The notes under the pieces are model-generated. The model saw only the letters and a list, made by a program, of their open reading frames with translations, was not told the origin of the DNA and ran no database searches. A stretch of DNA of 64,000 bases from Amycolatopsis sp. GM8 (lineage in GTDB: Bacteria > Actinomycetota > Actinomycetes > Mycobacteriales > Pseudonocardiaceae), in the NCBI RefSeq assembly GCF_021653975.1, contig NZ_JAJKFK010000001.1, positions 310,001-374,000 on the forward strand, in the 5' to 3' direction. Both the position numbers and the translations under genes were made by a program. Positions 34,660 to 43,578 of this stretch are shown here, piece by piece. Within the stretch, counting starts at the first letter, position 1. Each line of letters opens with the position of its first letter.

Positions 34660-34995
34660 GACGATTCGTCCTTTGTGATAGATGCAGCGCGCTGCTTGTG
34701 CTAGCTGATTGGGTGGCTCAGAGCCCGATTAGGAGCGACCTGCCTCGGCCTTACTCCTCGCCGGGCGACGCGACGGCTGAGGCCGTCGACGACCTGCCCT
34801 GCTAATGCCCAACCCGCAGCGCCGCCGGACTGGCCGAAATGCGTCAAATTCAGTACTGCAGATCGGGATCGGCGAGAACCGCGTTATTGATGCACCTCGG
34901 CCGGTTCGGAACAGCGATTCGTCGACATGGGTGGGCGCGAGGCGCTGCGGCACTCGCGCCCACCGGGTATCTCGCACAGGGGACCATGCGCGGTG
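34660..34995. other. Non-coding gap
   Basis: No gene seen; it holds the hairpin at 34930-34964 described separately. Confidence 0.35.
34930..34964 (-). terminator. 12-bp hairpin after the ParB region
   Basis: Arms 34930-34941 and 34953-34964 are perfectly complementary; located about 30 bases beyond the last codon of the ParB C-terminal frame. Confidence 0.6.
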
Positions 34996-35600
34996 CTAGA
35001 CGCTGGCCTCGATCACGTCATCCGAGTCGACGCCAAAGCTGTCGGCGACATCGGCGTGCGTCTCCGGCGCATCCGTGCCGACCGCATCCTGTTCGTGGCT
35101 ACCGACTCGCGGTGGGTCGATGCTAGCGTCTTGTCCAAGCTGTGTGGCCGCGGCATCCTCGGCGCTCTCGGGGGTGAGTACTTTGAGTTCGGTGTCGGAG
35201 GCGGGGTAACCCCATCCGATGATGGTCGATATGTATTCCTGGTCCGTTCCTCGCGGGTGCCGCCAGGCGTCTCGGGGCAGGTTTTCCTCATCGCACACAG
35301 GGTAAGGAATACGTCGTACACGGTGGCTTTCGGTGCCGATGCTTTGGCGATCTTGTCGAGCAGTGGGCTCGGCTGGTCGTGACCGGGTTCGAGCAGCTTG
35401 AGCAGTGTGTGCCCCAGCTTGTGGCCGCGCTCCATCGCGCGGCGTAGCTCCCGCGGGCCGCTGGCCTTCTGCAGGGCGAGCCACGCATGCGCCCCGCGAG
35501 GTGCTTGTTTGCGGTTGGCGAACTCCGCCAGCCATTCCTGCCGTGGTACGACCGCGGCGTCCCAGTTCTTGTTGTTCTCGCGTACCCACCGATTCGTGAT
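34996..35600 (-). pseudogene. Out-of-frame C-terminal part of the ParB-like gene
   Basis: Downstream of about 35605 the likely protein continues in a second frame (RWVRENNKNWDAAVVP, then ERGHKLGHTLLKLLEPGHD, LDKIAKASAPKATVYDVFL) and from about 35310 in a third (DQEYISTIIGWGYPASDTE plus an acidic tail ending IEASV at 34996). Each block reads like protein, while the annotated frame turns into Arg/Ser-rich shadow. Two single-base changes would restore one long ParB. These may be real decay or assembly error. Confidence 0.6.
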
Positions 35601-36763
35601 GCGGCGATCTCACGGGCTCGTTCCTCGGCTGCCGCGGCGTCTGCCGGGTCGGCGGGCATCGTGTCGTCGACCAGTCCGGTCCTGGCCCTGTCGGCGTTTC
35701 CGAAGTCCACCTGGCCTTCGTGGACATGGATCAGAGCGTGGCCGTGCGCCCGGAAGTCGCGGCACCCGTAGATCGCGACCACGATCGGGTTCTCGTTGTC
35801 GTCGTGTGCCGGCTCGAGCCACGCCGCGTGGCCGGGGCACGACGCGTGAGCCTCGATGGTGAGTTCGCTGTAGAGTTCGCTGTCGGGAGCGGGCCGGAGC
35901 CGATTAAGCGTGCGCGCGTCGCCGGACCATCGGGATACAGTGGAATCGAGAACTGGCACACCGGCGTCGGTGAGTTCGGCGGTCAGCGTCTCGGTCAGCT
36001 GCTGTGTCGTTTCCCGCTCGGTGCGGTCGTTGCGCTTGCGCTGCGCCAGCGCCTTGAAGTTGTTCGGGTGCTCGACGGCGGTCGTGATGAGCTCCTTCGC
36101 GGCATCGACGTCACCGTAGCCTTCGAACTCGGCCACCACCGCAGCTTGTTCGAGGTCCAAATCGTACCGATCGGCGGCTTTGGCCGCGAGTTCGCTATCG
36201 CCGACGGTGACCACTTTCTGAATGTGCCCGACCGGGCGGCTGAACTTGCGGGCGATCCCGACCGAGGTGAGGTCGAACGCCCGCAGCTGGGCCACGGCCA
36301 TGTATTCGTCCCCACGGGTGAGTCCGCGACGCAGGGTGTTCTCGTTGACCTGCGCCACGACCCGCTCGATCGTGGCTTTGCGCTCATCCGCGACGGGCGG
36401 GGCCTGCATCCAGACCGGCAGTGGGCAGCCGGCTTCCCGGGCGTTGAGGACACGACGCTGCCCGCGACTGATGACCACAACGCCCACATCGTTGCGGTAC
36501 CCGTTTACCGGCTGATCGACACCGCGCTGACGCATATCGCGGATCGTGTCGGCATCGGTGGTGGCGTTTTCCTGACGCACGTTGACATCGATCTCGACGT
36601 CGTGAGGGTCGACGAAGATGATCGTGTCGTACTCGGCTTCCCTGGCAACCGCGTCCTCGGGCCGGTAGGGGGACTCGGTAGGTTCGGTCGTCCCGGCCGT
36701 GTCCGAGTCGACCAGCGGTGATCGCTGGCCGTCGCTCCCGACGGTGATATCCGTGGTGGTCAC
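35288..36763 (-). CDS. ParB/Srx-domain protein, C-terminus frameshifted
   Basis: Starting at GTG 36763 after AAGGAG, residues 45-260 match a ParB-type protein: VDPHDVEIDVNVRQE (entry strand), IRDMRQRGVDQPVNGYR, VISRGQRRVLNAREAG (ParB box with GQRR), then a helix-turn-helix region TSVGIARKFSRPVGHIQKVV. ParB proteins bind centromere-like DNA and use CTP; on integrated elements they serve in partition or regulation. After about residue 385 the frame appears wrong (see the adjacent feature). No ParA is seen near it. Confidence 0.75.
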   Translation of the reverse strand: MTTTDITVGSDGQRSPLVDSDTAGTTEPTESPYRPEDAVAREAEYDTIIFVDPHDVEIDVNVRQENATTDADTIRDMRQRGVDQPVNGYRNDVGVVVISRGQRRVLNAREAGCPLPVWMQAPPVADERKATIERVVAQVNENTLRRGLTRGDEYMAVAQLRAFDLTSVGIARKFSRPVGHIQKVVTVGDSELAAKAADRYDLDLEQAAVVAEFEGYGDVDAAKELITTAVEHPNNFKALAQRKRNDRTERETTQQLTETLTAELTDAGVPVLDSTVSRWSGDARTLNRLRPAPDSELYSELTIEAHASCPGHAAWLEPAHDDNENPIVVAIYGCRDFRAHGHALIHVHEGQVDFGNADRARTGLVDDTMPADPADAAAAEERAREIAASRIGGYARTTRTGTPRSYHGRNGWRSSPTANKHLAGRMRGSPCRRPAARGSYAARWSAATSWGTHCSSCSNPVTTSRAHCSTRSPKHRHRKPPCTTYSLPCVR

Positions 36764-36985
36764 AGAAACACTCCTTGAGAAAGGTTGATGTGCTGGTGAA
36801 TGTGCGGCCGGCGTCTACGGTTCGCGCGCTGTCGCGCAGTCCGGCCACAGGCGAAGGGCCGGTGTCCCCCGATGGGGTCGCCCGCTTCCATTGACGGTGC
36901 CCGAGCGCAGTGGTCTCGCACTCCACGCCAACGGGTGGTGCGGGTGGCTCACTCGGCGAGCCGCGACGCCCGACAGGTAATTCCG

Positions 36986-37888
36986 TCAGCGCCAGGGGGC
37001 ATCGGTCAGGTGATGAAGGATGTCCTCAACGCTGGTGACCAACAGGGCACGGTGATCCTGAATCAGGCGATGGCATCCCCCGGACTGCGGCGAGGTGATC
37101 GGCCCCGGGACCGCGAAAACAGGGCGGCCCAGCTGCTCTGCGTGTCCGGCGGTGTTCAGCGACCCGCTGCGCAGACCGGCTTCGACGACGACCACTCCGC
37201 TGGTAAACATTGCCAGCAGCCGGTTGCGTGCCAGGAAGCGTGGGCCGGCTGGTGGTGTGCCGGGCGGATACTCGCTCACGAGCAGGCCGTTGCCGGTAGT
37301 ACGCTCGAGTAACGCCGTATGGCCCCTCGGATATGCCGTGTCCACACCGCACGCGAGCACGGCCACAGTCGGGGCTTTGCCAGCCGAGAGCGTTCCGCGA
37401 TGGACGGCACCATCGATGCCGTACGCGGCGCCGCTCCAGACCGGAATATCCCGCCGCGCCAGCGTGTAGGCGACATCGGCTGCGACGTTCTCACCGTAGG
37501 CGGTCGATGCGCGAGCGCCCACGACGGCCAATGACCGGCCCGCGACCTCGGCCAGCCGTGCAGAACCGCGAACCCACAGCGCCAACGGCATGGCGGGGAC
37601 ATTCACCGACGCAGTATCACCGATGTTCGTGGGCCAATCATTGTCCTCGGGGGTGAGTAGCCGGAGATCACCATTGCCTGCTCTGGACAGATCACGCTTG
37701 GCAAGATCCCAGTGGTCGCCAGCCCGACGTTCGTTCACAACCTCCTCCGGTGCGTGTCCGTTGTGGACGGTGCGTGCTGCTTCGAGGGGTCCCACATCGT
37801 CGACGAACCGCGCCGTATGCCAGGCGGGTGGTTCGACGGCGCGTGCGAGAAATGCGCGGGCGAGGCGGACATCGTTGATCAGGGTCAT
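36986..37888 (-). CDS. dprA: DprA/Smf-like DNA-processing protein
   Basis: The 300-aa product has the Rossmann-like DprA core: LAVVGARAST, VWSGAAYGIDGAVHRGTL (SGxAxGID with His), VLACGVDTAYPRGH, LLVSEYPPGTPP, FLARNRLLA and VVVEAGLRSGSL. DprA loads RecA on incoming single-stranded DNA. ATG 37888 is preceded by AAGGAG; the frame upstream is not coding. There is no competence apparatus nearby. On a conjugative element it could protect the entering strand, which is inference. Confidence 0.88.
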   Translation of the reverse strand: MTLINDVRLARAFLARAVEPPAWHTARFVDDVGPLEAARTVHNGHAPEEVVNERRAGDHWDLAKRDLSRAGNGDLRLLTPEDNDWPTNIGDTASVNVPAMPLALWVRGSARLAEVAGRSLAVVGARASTAYGENVAADVAYTLARRDIPVWSGAAYGIDGAVHRGTLSAGKAPTVAVLACGVDTAYPRGHTALLERTTGNGLLVSEYPPGTPPAGPRFLARNRLLAMFTSGVVVVEAGLRSGSLNTAGHAEQLGRPVFAVPGPITSPQSGGCHRLIQDHRALLVTSVEDILHHLTDAPWR

Positions 37889-37946
37889 GACGTACTCCTT
37901 GCGACAGGAATGGAAGGTGCAAATGACGCTACGGGCCGGGGAGGGA

Positions 37947-38249
37947 TCAGGGCGTCGGTCGCGATCGCGCACTGCTGGGATGTGTTGGCATCAGCGGGAA
38001 CCGCGCGTGGGTGATCACCGCTACGGCGTCGGCGGGCCGGCCGCGGAAGATGCCAACGTGGTAGGCGATCGCGACCGCGTGGGCACGGTTACGCGCATTG
38101 AGCTTGCGATAAATATTCTTGAGATGGCTGCGAATGGTCTCGACCGAACGGTCGGTGGTTGCGGCAATCTCCTGATTTTCGTTGCCCCGCGCCGCAAACT
38201 CCAGGACCGTGAGCTCGACGTCGGTGAGTGGATTGCGGCGTTCCGCCAT
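37947..38249 (-). CDS. LuxR-type HTH protein without a receiver domain
   Basis: A 100-aa protein from ATG 38249 (GGGAGAA upstream). Residues 8-62 are a GerE/LuxR helix-turn-helix: PLTDVELTVLEFAARG, NQEIAATTDRSVETIRSHLKNIYRKL. There is no N-terminal signal domain, so activity would depend on its own level or another partner. It lies 58 bases upstream of dprA on the same strand and may control that operon. Confidence 0.82.
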   Translation of the reverse strand: MAERRNPLTDVELTVLEFAARGNENQEIAATTDRSVETIRSHLKNIYRKLNARNRAHAVAIAYHVGIFRGRPADAVAVITHARFPLMPTHPSSARSRPTP

Positions 38250-38793
38250 GTCGTGTTCTCCCAACAAGAATGAGGACCCGGAAAGGGCAGCGACAGGCAG
38301 GCGTGCCTGCCCCCGTGTCGGGTCGCTGAACGGGGGTGCGAAGGGGCGCCTGCGGCCTGTTCGCCGACGCCGACGCATCGCGCGTCAAGGTGTTGGTAAG
38401 TGCGGGTCGCGGCGGCGAGCGCCGTCGCATCGAGGGCCCCGGGCCCGTCAACGGCTAGTCAGGCCCGCGCGGTGTTGACGCTCGTATGCAGCAGGCCGTC
38501 CACCGCGAGGTCAACGCCACAACGGTCCCCTAGCCGCAACGATTCGTCGCTGCAGGGTGTAATCCCAGGCGAATGAGAAGCCCTGGCCGGGGTACTGGGG
38601 GCGCGGTTGTACCCCGGCCAGGGTGAGCGGGCAGCGCAGCAGGACTGCGCGCCTCAGCTCGGCCAGAACGTCGCGGAGTGTGTGCTCCCGCCTGGCATCG
38701 CCGTATCCACCTCGGTGGTTAGGCCATCGGCACGGCGGCCAACCTCATGCCAAGGGCCCTCGACCGCCGCCCACCGCGGCGAGGGGCGTGGCG
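38250..38793. other. Non-coding gap with hairpins
   Basis: No gene seen. It holds a palindromic GGCAGGC-GT-GCCTGCC in the leader of the LuxR-type gene (about 38293-38312) and the terminator at 38581-38623. Confidence 0.4.
38581..38623 (-). terminator. Perfect 15-bp hairpin
   Basis: Arms 38581-38595 and 38609-38623, 13-base loop, between the DUF4192 gene and the LuxR-type gene; a likely terminator for the DUF4192 transcript. Confidence 0.7.
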
Positions 38794-39831
38794 TCAACGG
38801 GCAGACGCGTCCCCTGCGGATTTAGCCAACAAGGCGCGTGCGTCGCGTGCCGCTGTGGTAAATGCAACACTGAGGTTCTGGGCATCCGCTCCGACTCTGC
38901 TGGCCCGCACGAGCAGGCGGGTGAGCAGATCATGTGTTGCAACAGCGAGGTCACCAGCGGCGTTCGCCACGGCGCCGTCTCCGCGCAGCAAGGCGTGCGC
39001 GACGATGAGGCCGGCGAGCCGCTCCGCGAACACCGGTGGCGCCAGCTTCCACAAGGCAAGCCAGAGGGCTTCCGCGGCGCGTGCCAGCTCATCGTTCGGC
39101 GGTGCGAGCATGGCGGCGCGCACGGGCAGGCTGGCGCACGCCCCGATCAGATCGGCAATAGTGTGGTCATCCACGGGAAGTCGGCCGCTCCGGGCCTGCG
39201 CGATCGCATGATCGAGTCGCCTGACACGGGCCAGCAGCGCGGCGCGATTGTCCTCGGCTTCCTCCGTCCTCACCGCCCTGGCGGCCGCCAGGACTAAGGG
39301 TGCGACCCGAGCGCGGTCTGCCAACGAGGCCGGGGTGAACTGAGCGAGGAACTCGCGGTGGCTGCCGAAGATCACCTGCCCCTGCGCAGCGGCAGCGGAC
39401 GCACAGATCGACGCGCGCGGATCAGAGAGCGTACCGGACCAGCCGGGATCGTCATAGCAGAACCAACGAGCCCCTGCCGAGAATCGCGAGAGGTGGAGAA
39501 GGTCCACAGCGCCGAACCCGTGATCGTTCAGCCAGAGGGAGATAGGCGCCACGGCTTCGGGCGACGGTGGGTCGCCCTCGGGGCCGGTCGATCCGGCAAC
39601 GACGACGATCAGACGGTGGATCGGCGTATCGCCCACACGCGCCGTCATCAACGTGAGTGCACGTGCCGGATCGGCGAGGACATCACGAAGGTCCATCCGC
39701 GCAATGCCATCGAGCGTGTAGCCCTCACGGTCAGGAGTCCCCAGGGAGACCAGAAGGAGCGAGTCCTCCGGCGGGAAGCCCACCAGAGCCGGAACCCCGG
39801 CCAAGAGGCCGTCAACAGACAAAGTAACCAC
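38794..39831 (-). CDS. DUF4192 family protein
   Basis: The 345-aa product has the DUF4192 start pattern TLSVDGLLAGVPALVGFPPEDSLLLVSLG (quoted in parts: LAGVPALVGFPPEDSLL), a Rossmann-like first half with IHRLIVVVAGS, and an Ala-rich helical second half. DUF4192 genes are common on actinobacterial chromosomes and elements; the function is unknown. GTG 39831, eight bases after AAGGA, is preferred over the ATG at 39876. Confidence 0.8.
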   Translation of the reverse strand: MVTLSVDGLLAGVPALVGFPPEDSLLLVSLGTPDREGYTLDGIARMDLRDVLADPARALTLMTARVGDTPIHRLIVVVAGSTGPEGDPPSPEAVAPISLWLNDHGFGAVDLLHLSRFSAGARWFCYDDPGWSGTLSDPRASICASAAAAQGQVIFGSHREFLAQFTPASLADRARVAPLVLAAARAVRTEEAEDNRAALLARVRRLDHAIAQARSGRLPVDDHTIADLIGACASLPVRAAMLAPPNDELARAAEALWLALWKLAPPVFAERLAGLIVAHALLRGDGAVANAAGDLAVATHDLLTRLLVRASRVGADAQNLSVAFTTAARDARALLAKSAGDASAR

Positions 39832-40514
39832 GTGTACATCCTTGGGTCTAAAAGAAATAGGCGAATAACAACGCACTCACAGGAGAGGAATCGATCACAG
39901 CGTCCGCACGACGCGTCAGCTCGAGCGCGAGAAATAATGACGGTCAATTCCGGCGTGCGGCGCCCCAGCATCGGATTCACCAGTCGTTTGACGTGTGGTG
40001 CAAGTTTCCATCGGCGACTGGTTCGCGAAGCAGACCGAAACGCATCCAGCCGCTGTAACCGCACCCGTATAACCGATTCTCGCAGGTGATGACATCACCT
40101 GGTTGCAGCGACTGGCTGCGTCGCCGACGGTAGTCCACGGCGACGTCGTAGAGTTCCGCACCAACGGATCGTCGACGGTGACGTTCAACAACTCACACGG
40201 TGACTTGGGATCGGCTTAGCAGGACATTCGACGAGAACATGTTTCGCCGTGTAGCCAGATAGCCGATCACCATTGATGTTGTGGAAGCCGCGGGATTGTC
40301 ATGACATACTCGCCTCTCGTCGGGACGGATGGTGGACGATGACAAATGAATCCGTTCGGGAGGAAGCAATATTGGTTCCGCGTGACACGTAATCGCCGGC
40401 CCGCTCGGGTTGATCGCCCGACGCCCTGGTGGTCACGCGGTTCCGCCGTGTCGAGCGAGCCAGGCGCGTCATTTGGCTCGAACCCATCGGGCACGGCCAC
40501 ACGGGTGTCCTGGC
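39832..40514. other. Sparse region holding one small ORF
   Basis: Apart from the 53-codon frame at 39977-40138, no gene, strong hairpin or repeat is seen. Confidence 0.35.
39977..40138 (-). CDS. 53-aa Cys/Trp-containing small protein, possibly frameshifted
   Basis: From GTG 40138 the frame gives QSLQPGDVITCENRLYGCGY then SGWMRFGLLREPV, which looks like a genuine small protein with two cysteines. The same frame reads sensibly a little upstream (GAELYDVAVDY) without a start, while the neighbouring frame holds LNVTVDDPLVR, so a one-base shift may have split a slightly longer gene. Confidence 0.42.
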   Translation of the reverse strand: MDYRRRRSQSLQPGDVITCENRLYGCGYSGWMRFGLLREPVADGNLHHTSNDW

Positions 40515-41318
40515 TCATCGGGTGGCTAGGCGGTCGTCCCAGCAACACGGCCCTACCCAGTTGCTCTGGTAACGCATCGCGGTTTCGATAGCGACGTGAT
40601 CGCGGCAGATCCAGCAGCACACCACGGAAACATCGGCGTAACCAGGCAGCAGCCCCGATGTAGCGGGCCGCGCACATGTGCCGGCGGACGCCCCGGTACC
40701 GGCTGTGGTGTTGACAACCTGGGCCACGACTGCGGTGTAGAGCGGCGTGGCCTCGAGCTCGCGCGGGGTGCGTGGATCGTTCGACGGGTCGCCGTGACAC
40801 TCCTGCTCGAGCCAGCGGACCGCGTGGTCCCGAGCCTCGGTTGCCGACGTGGCGTCGATCGTGAAGAGCACTGGGCTGTAGGAGCCTGAGCAGGCGATCG
40901 TCTTGCCGCACGCGATCTCGCCGAGCTGCACCGTAGCAATGAGAGGCTCGTAGTGCGGACCAGGGCCACGCACTGCGGCGACGGTGTAGGGCCGCAAACC
41001 ACGGCGCAACCGCGCACGAATCTCAGCCTCGCTCTCGCGCGGATTAACCCCGGCTTTCCTGAACCACGCGTCAAGGAGGTCCCTCATGTCCGTGTGGGTC
41101 TGGCTAGCGTGGGAAAGCAGCGCGGCAAGCTGGATTATCAGGTCGCCTTCATGACTATCCGGGTTGATCCACGTGTGATGCCGCGACGCACCGTACCGTG
41201 TGCCCGAATAGCAGGAGCAATCCGAACTACACGCCCCACCGATATCGGTGCCACAAACACGACGCATGTCGATTAGCGTTCCGCTAATAGTTTCAGTATG
41301 ACCCCAATCGTTGGACAT
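40515..41318 (-). CDS. Cysteine-rich hypothetical protein
   Basis: A 267-aa protein. The start has a Cys cluster (CGTDIGGACSSDCSC), the middle (75-190) is a mixed domain with RARLRRGLRPYTVAAVRG, and the C-terminus has VCCWICRDHVAIE and CCWDD. The cysteines suggest bound metal. ATG 41318 abuts the stop of the upstream ORF and has AAGGAGG. No family is recognised. Confidence 0.58.
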   Translation of the reverse strand: MSNDWGHTETISGTLIDMRRVCGTDIGGACSSDCSCYSGTRYGASRHHTWINPDSHEGDLIIQLAALLSHASQTHTDMRDLLDAWFRKAGVNPRESEAEIRARLRRGLRPYTVAAVRGPGPHYEPLIATVQLGEIACGKTIACSGSYSPVLFTIDATSATEARDHAVRWLEQECHGDPSNDPRTPRELEATPLYTAVVAQVVNTTAGTGASAGTCARPATSGLLPGYADVSVVCCWICRDHVAIETAMRYQSNWVGPCCWDDRLATR

Positions 41319-41621
41319 TCATTCCTCCTTGATAACAAGCGCAGCACGCTTCTTCAGGTCATGACGCCGACCGACCGGGCCACATTGCATTCGGTCGCAT
41401 CGAGGTCGCAAATCACGGCAGACCCAGTAATAAATGGGGTTCTGAGCGTGCCGTTGTGGCCACTCGAACGGTCTTTCGCGCCCGCGGACAGCCACCGGGG
41501 GGGAGAGCCGGACGGATGCTGTCGCTATCGTGCCGCACCTGAGGAATGTTTCGTGTTGCCCTGACTCAACTGGAAAATCGCATTCCCGGGTAAGGCGCTC
41601 GTCAAAGCGTATGACGGTCAT
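41319..41621 (-). CDS. Small hypothetical protein, coupled
   Basis: A 100-aa frame whose stop directly touches the next ATG, and whose last codons carry that gene's ribosome site. It contains YYWVCRDLRPRCDRMQC, a possible metal knuckle. The start context is weak. Confidence 0.42.
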   Translation of the reverse strand: MTVIRFDERLTRECDFPVESGQHETFLRCGTIATASVRLSPPVAVRGRERPFEWPQRHAQNPIYYWVCRDLRPRCDRMQCGPVGRRHDLKKRAALVIKEE

Positions 41622-41721
41622 TTCTCGGTGGATTTGCCGAAGCGCACGCTCTCATAATCCGTCGACCGCGCGGTCGCCGATGAAATTCGGCCGGGCACTT
41701 CCACCTCAATCACGGCGACGA

Positions 41722-42336
41722 TCACGAACTTTCGCGTGATCTTTGTTGGGGGCGCCGAGCGGGCTCTATCGTCGGGCGATGAGCCGATGGGTGGGGTACA
41801 TCCGTGGTGGTCGACCGCGCGGGTACCGGTCGCGGCCGGCGCAGAGACGTTGCCGCGCGAAACCGCACCCACAGGTTATCGGCTTTGGCGGTGTTGTCGA
41901 CCTGGTCTTTCAGGTCGTTGGTGGTCCCGTGCTCTGCCACTTGGAGCACACGAATCGCGTGCTCGCGTACCGCGCGCCGCCAGGCGGCGCGGAGCACGAT
42001 TCCCTTGAGGTGCGCGCAATGTTGCTGGGGCGCCGGTCCGGCCGCGCCGTACGCATCGATAATCCATTTGCCGACGCGTTGGAGCCGAAATTCCTGCGGG
42101 CGTTCGGCGACCTCCGTGGCGGCATCGAAGAGGATCGTCGGAGCGGGATTGTGGCCAGCGGCGACGGCCTGAATAGCCAGCCGCAATACGAACTCGGCGA
42201 CGGGATCCGCCAGGTCACTGGGACGCAGACCAGCCAACGCCGTGCGGGCCCGGTCCGGATCGAGCCACATGAGATGACCAAGGAATTGACGTTCGGCGCT
42301 CAAAACAGCCCGGTCGGGGCTGACTCCACCAGTCAC
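41722..42336 (-). CDS. DnaB N-terminal-like protein
   Basis: The 204-aa product opens with LSAERQFLGHLMWLDPDRA and continues through PVAEFVLRLAIQAVAAGHN, the pattern of the helical N-terminal domain of replicative helicase DnaB, but it has no RecA-type ATPase domain. The C-terminal 50 residues are Arg/Pro/Ser-rich. On an element it may interact with host DnaB or primase. The ATG overlaps the upstream stop by four bases. Confidence 0.62.
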   Translation of the reverse strand: MTGGVSPDRAVLSAERQFLGHLMWLDPDRARTALAGLRPSDLADPVAEFVLRLAIQAVAAGHNPAPTILFDAATEVAERPQEFRLQRVGKWIIDAYGAAGPAPQQHCAHLKGIVLRAAWRRAVREHAIRVLQVAEHGTTNDLKDQVDNTAKADNLWVRFRAATSLRRPRPVPARSTTTDVPHPSAHRPTIEPARRPQQRSRESS

Positions 42337-42551
42337 AACGGTCTACTCCTTTCCGCCCGGGCCACACCTCGGCAGTGGCGGTTAATGGTACGGCTCCGGT
42401 TCCGACTCGAACGCCTTCCCGGGTCGCCGTCCTCCAACTGGAACCCGGCGGCGCGCAGCTTCGCCAGAAGGTTGGCCACAGCCGCCTCCTCGATGTCGGC
42501 CAACACCAACTCGACGACCGCTATGCGAGCGCTCCACAGCTTGTCGCTCAT
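42333..42551 (-). CDS. Small hypothetical protein
   Basis: 72 aa; helical N-terminus LWSARIAVVELVLADIEEAA and basic C-terminus. It sits between two genes in a tight operon, overlapping the next by ATGA. No family is recognised. Confidence 0.5.
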   Translation of the reverse strand: MSDKLWSARIAVVELVLADIEEAAVANLLAKLRAAGFQLEDGDPGRRSSRNRSRTINRHCRGVARAERSRPL

Positions 42552-42554
42552 GGG

Positions 42555-43115
42555 TCAGCACTCGGTCCGGTACTCTGGGGCCAGGCGGGCGAACTGCACC
42601 GCCGTGTCGTGGGGCACGGGAGCTTCGAACGCGACGTCGTCTGTGCGCACAACAACGTCGTTCCCGTACCCGATATGCAGCTTATCCGGTGCATGCTCGA
42701 GCACCCGGCCGCCGAGCACGATCTGCAGGTCCGCGAGCATCGCGTCTCGCTTCGCGTGGTACGTGTCCGCCTCCGCCTTCTTCACCCTGGCCTTCGCCAG
42801 GGTGTCGCGGTAGCCGGGCAGTAGCGACGTGTGATCTCGTTGGTCATCTGGGTGGCGACCGGGTGGCCGCCACGGTGATCTTGTTTTCTGCCGTGCCGCG
42901 GTGCGACCGTTGCCACGCAACTCGGGCGGCAGGATTCCATTAATCGCGATACGCCCCCGACGGACGCTGTTCCAGCCGTTGGTACGGACGTGTAACCACT
43001 CGCCGTTGGGCGCGCGCAAGCGGCCGTCGCGCGAGTCGCGCTCGTCGGCTGTCCAATCGCGATCGAGGCTGGCGGTGGGCTTATGAACGAGGTCGTTCAT
43101 CTGGTCAGCGTTCAT
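42555..43115 (-). CDS. Hypothetical protein, possibly two genes joined by a frameshift
   Basis: 186 aa. Residues 1-70 (PNGEWLHVRTNGWNSVRRGR) and 95-186 (coiled ARVKKAEADTYHAKRDAML, then GYGNDVVVRTDDV) look like different small proteins joined by a Pro/Arg-rich stretch. A second start, ATGACCAACGAGATCAC, in another frame at about 42845 would give MTNEIT just before the second block, so a one-base insertion may have fused them. Confidence 0.5.
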   Translation of the reverse strand: MNADQMNDLVHKPTASLDRDWTADERDSRDGRLRAPNGEWLHVRTNGWNSVRRGRIAINGILPPELRGNGRTAARQKTRSPWRPPGRHPDDQRDHTSLLPGYRDTLAKARVKKAEADTYHAKRDAMLADLQIVLGGRVLEHAPDKLHIGYGNDVVVRTDDVAFEAPVPHDTAVQFARLAPEYRTEC

Positions 43116-43287
43116 CGTGATCCTTCCCGGCTCGGCGTGGTGGTTGATGCTCCGGCCGCCGACCAGGGCGGTGGATCACGTCGTCAGTGCTGTCGGCCGG
43201 TTCCCGACCCGGCCGTGAGCAGCGCGTCGCGTACGGACTCTCATAGCTATCTGTGAACCACGTTTCCTGAACCGGGCCCTCGCGCAC
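43105..43287 (-). CDS. 60-aa small protein
   Basis: From GTG 43287: VREGPVQETWFTDSYESPY, then a charged, Arg/Asp/His-rich tail. The stop lies inside the start of the next gene (11-base overlap). The composition supports coding but gives no function. Confidence 0.42.
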   Translation of the reverse strand: MREGPVQETWFTDSYESPYATRCSRPGREPADSTDDVIHRPGRRPEHQPPRRAGKDHDER

Positions 43288-43363
43288 CGCCGGTGAACAC
43301 CATCATCCGCGCGATGAACGCCGCCGCAGCAAGGATTGCGGCGAGTCGGCTGTGCACGATCAC
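43247..43363 (-). CDS. 38-aa single-span membrane peptide
   Basis: GTG 43363 overlaps the stop of the upstream gene (GTGA). The peptide has one hydrophobic helix, LAAILAAAAFIARMMVF, and a short Gly-rich end. It overlaps the 60-aa frame. Such a peptide could be a small membrane anchor or toxin; this is speculative. Confidence 0.38.
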   Translation of the reverse strand: MIVHSRLAAILAAAAFIARMMVFTGGARGPGSGNVVHR

Positions 43364-43578
43364 TCGCCACGCTTCACCACTGCGAGCATCCTCTCGGCGA
43401 ATGCGACCAGCTCCGTGATGGAACCCTCAACGGCGAGCGCTCCGCCACCGTCGCCGCCGAGCAGGAGCACCGGCGACGTGGTGGCCTCCTGGGCTTCCAG
43501 GTCTCGGGTAGCCTGCTCGGCGCTCATCAGCTCTATTCCACAGCTGCGAGCGGCATCCCATTCGATGTGCAAAGACAT
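43360..43578 (-). CDS. Small acidic hypothetical protein
   Basis: 72 aa from ATG 43578 with a GGAAGGG site. MSLHIEWDAARSCGIELM and VEGSITELVAFAERMLAVV form a compact alpha/beta protein. It is the first gene of the tight operon running left to about 40.5 kb. No family is recognised. Confidence 0.5.
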   Translation of the reverse strand: MSLHIEWDAARSCGIELMSAEQATRDLEAQEATTSPVLLLGGDGGGALAVEGSITELVAFAERMLAVVKRGE

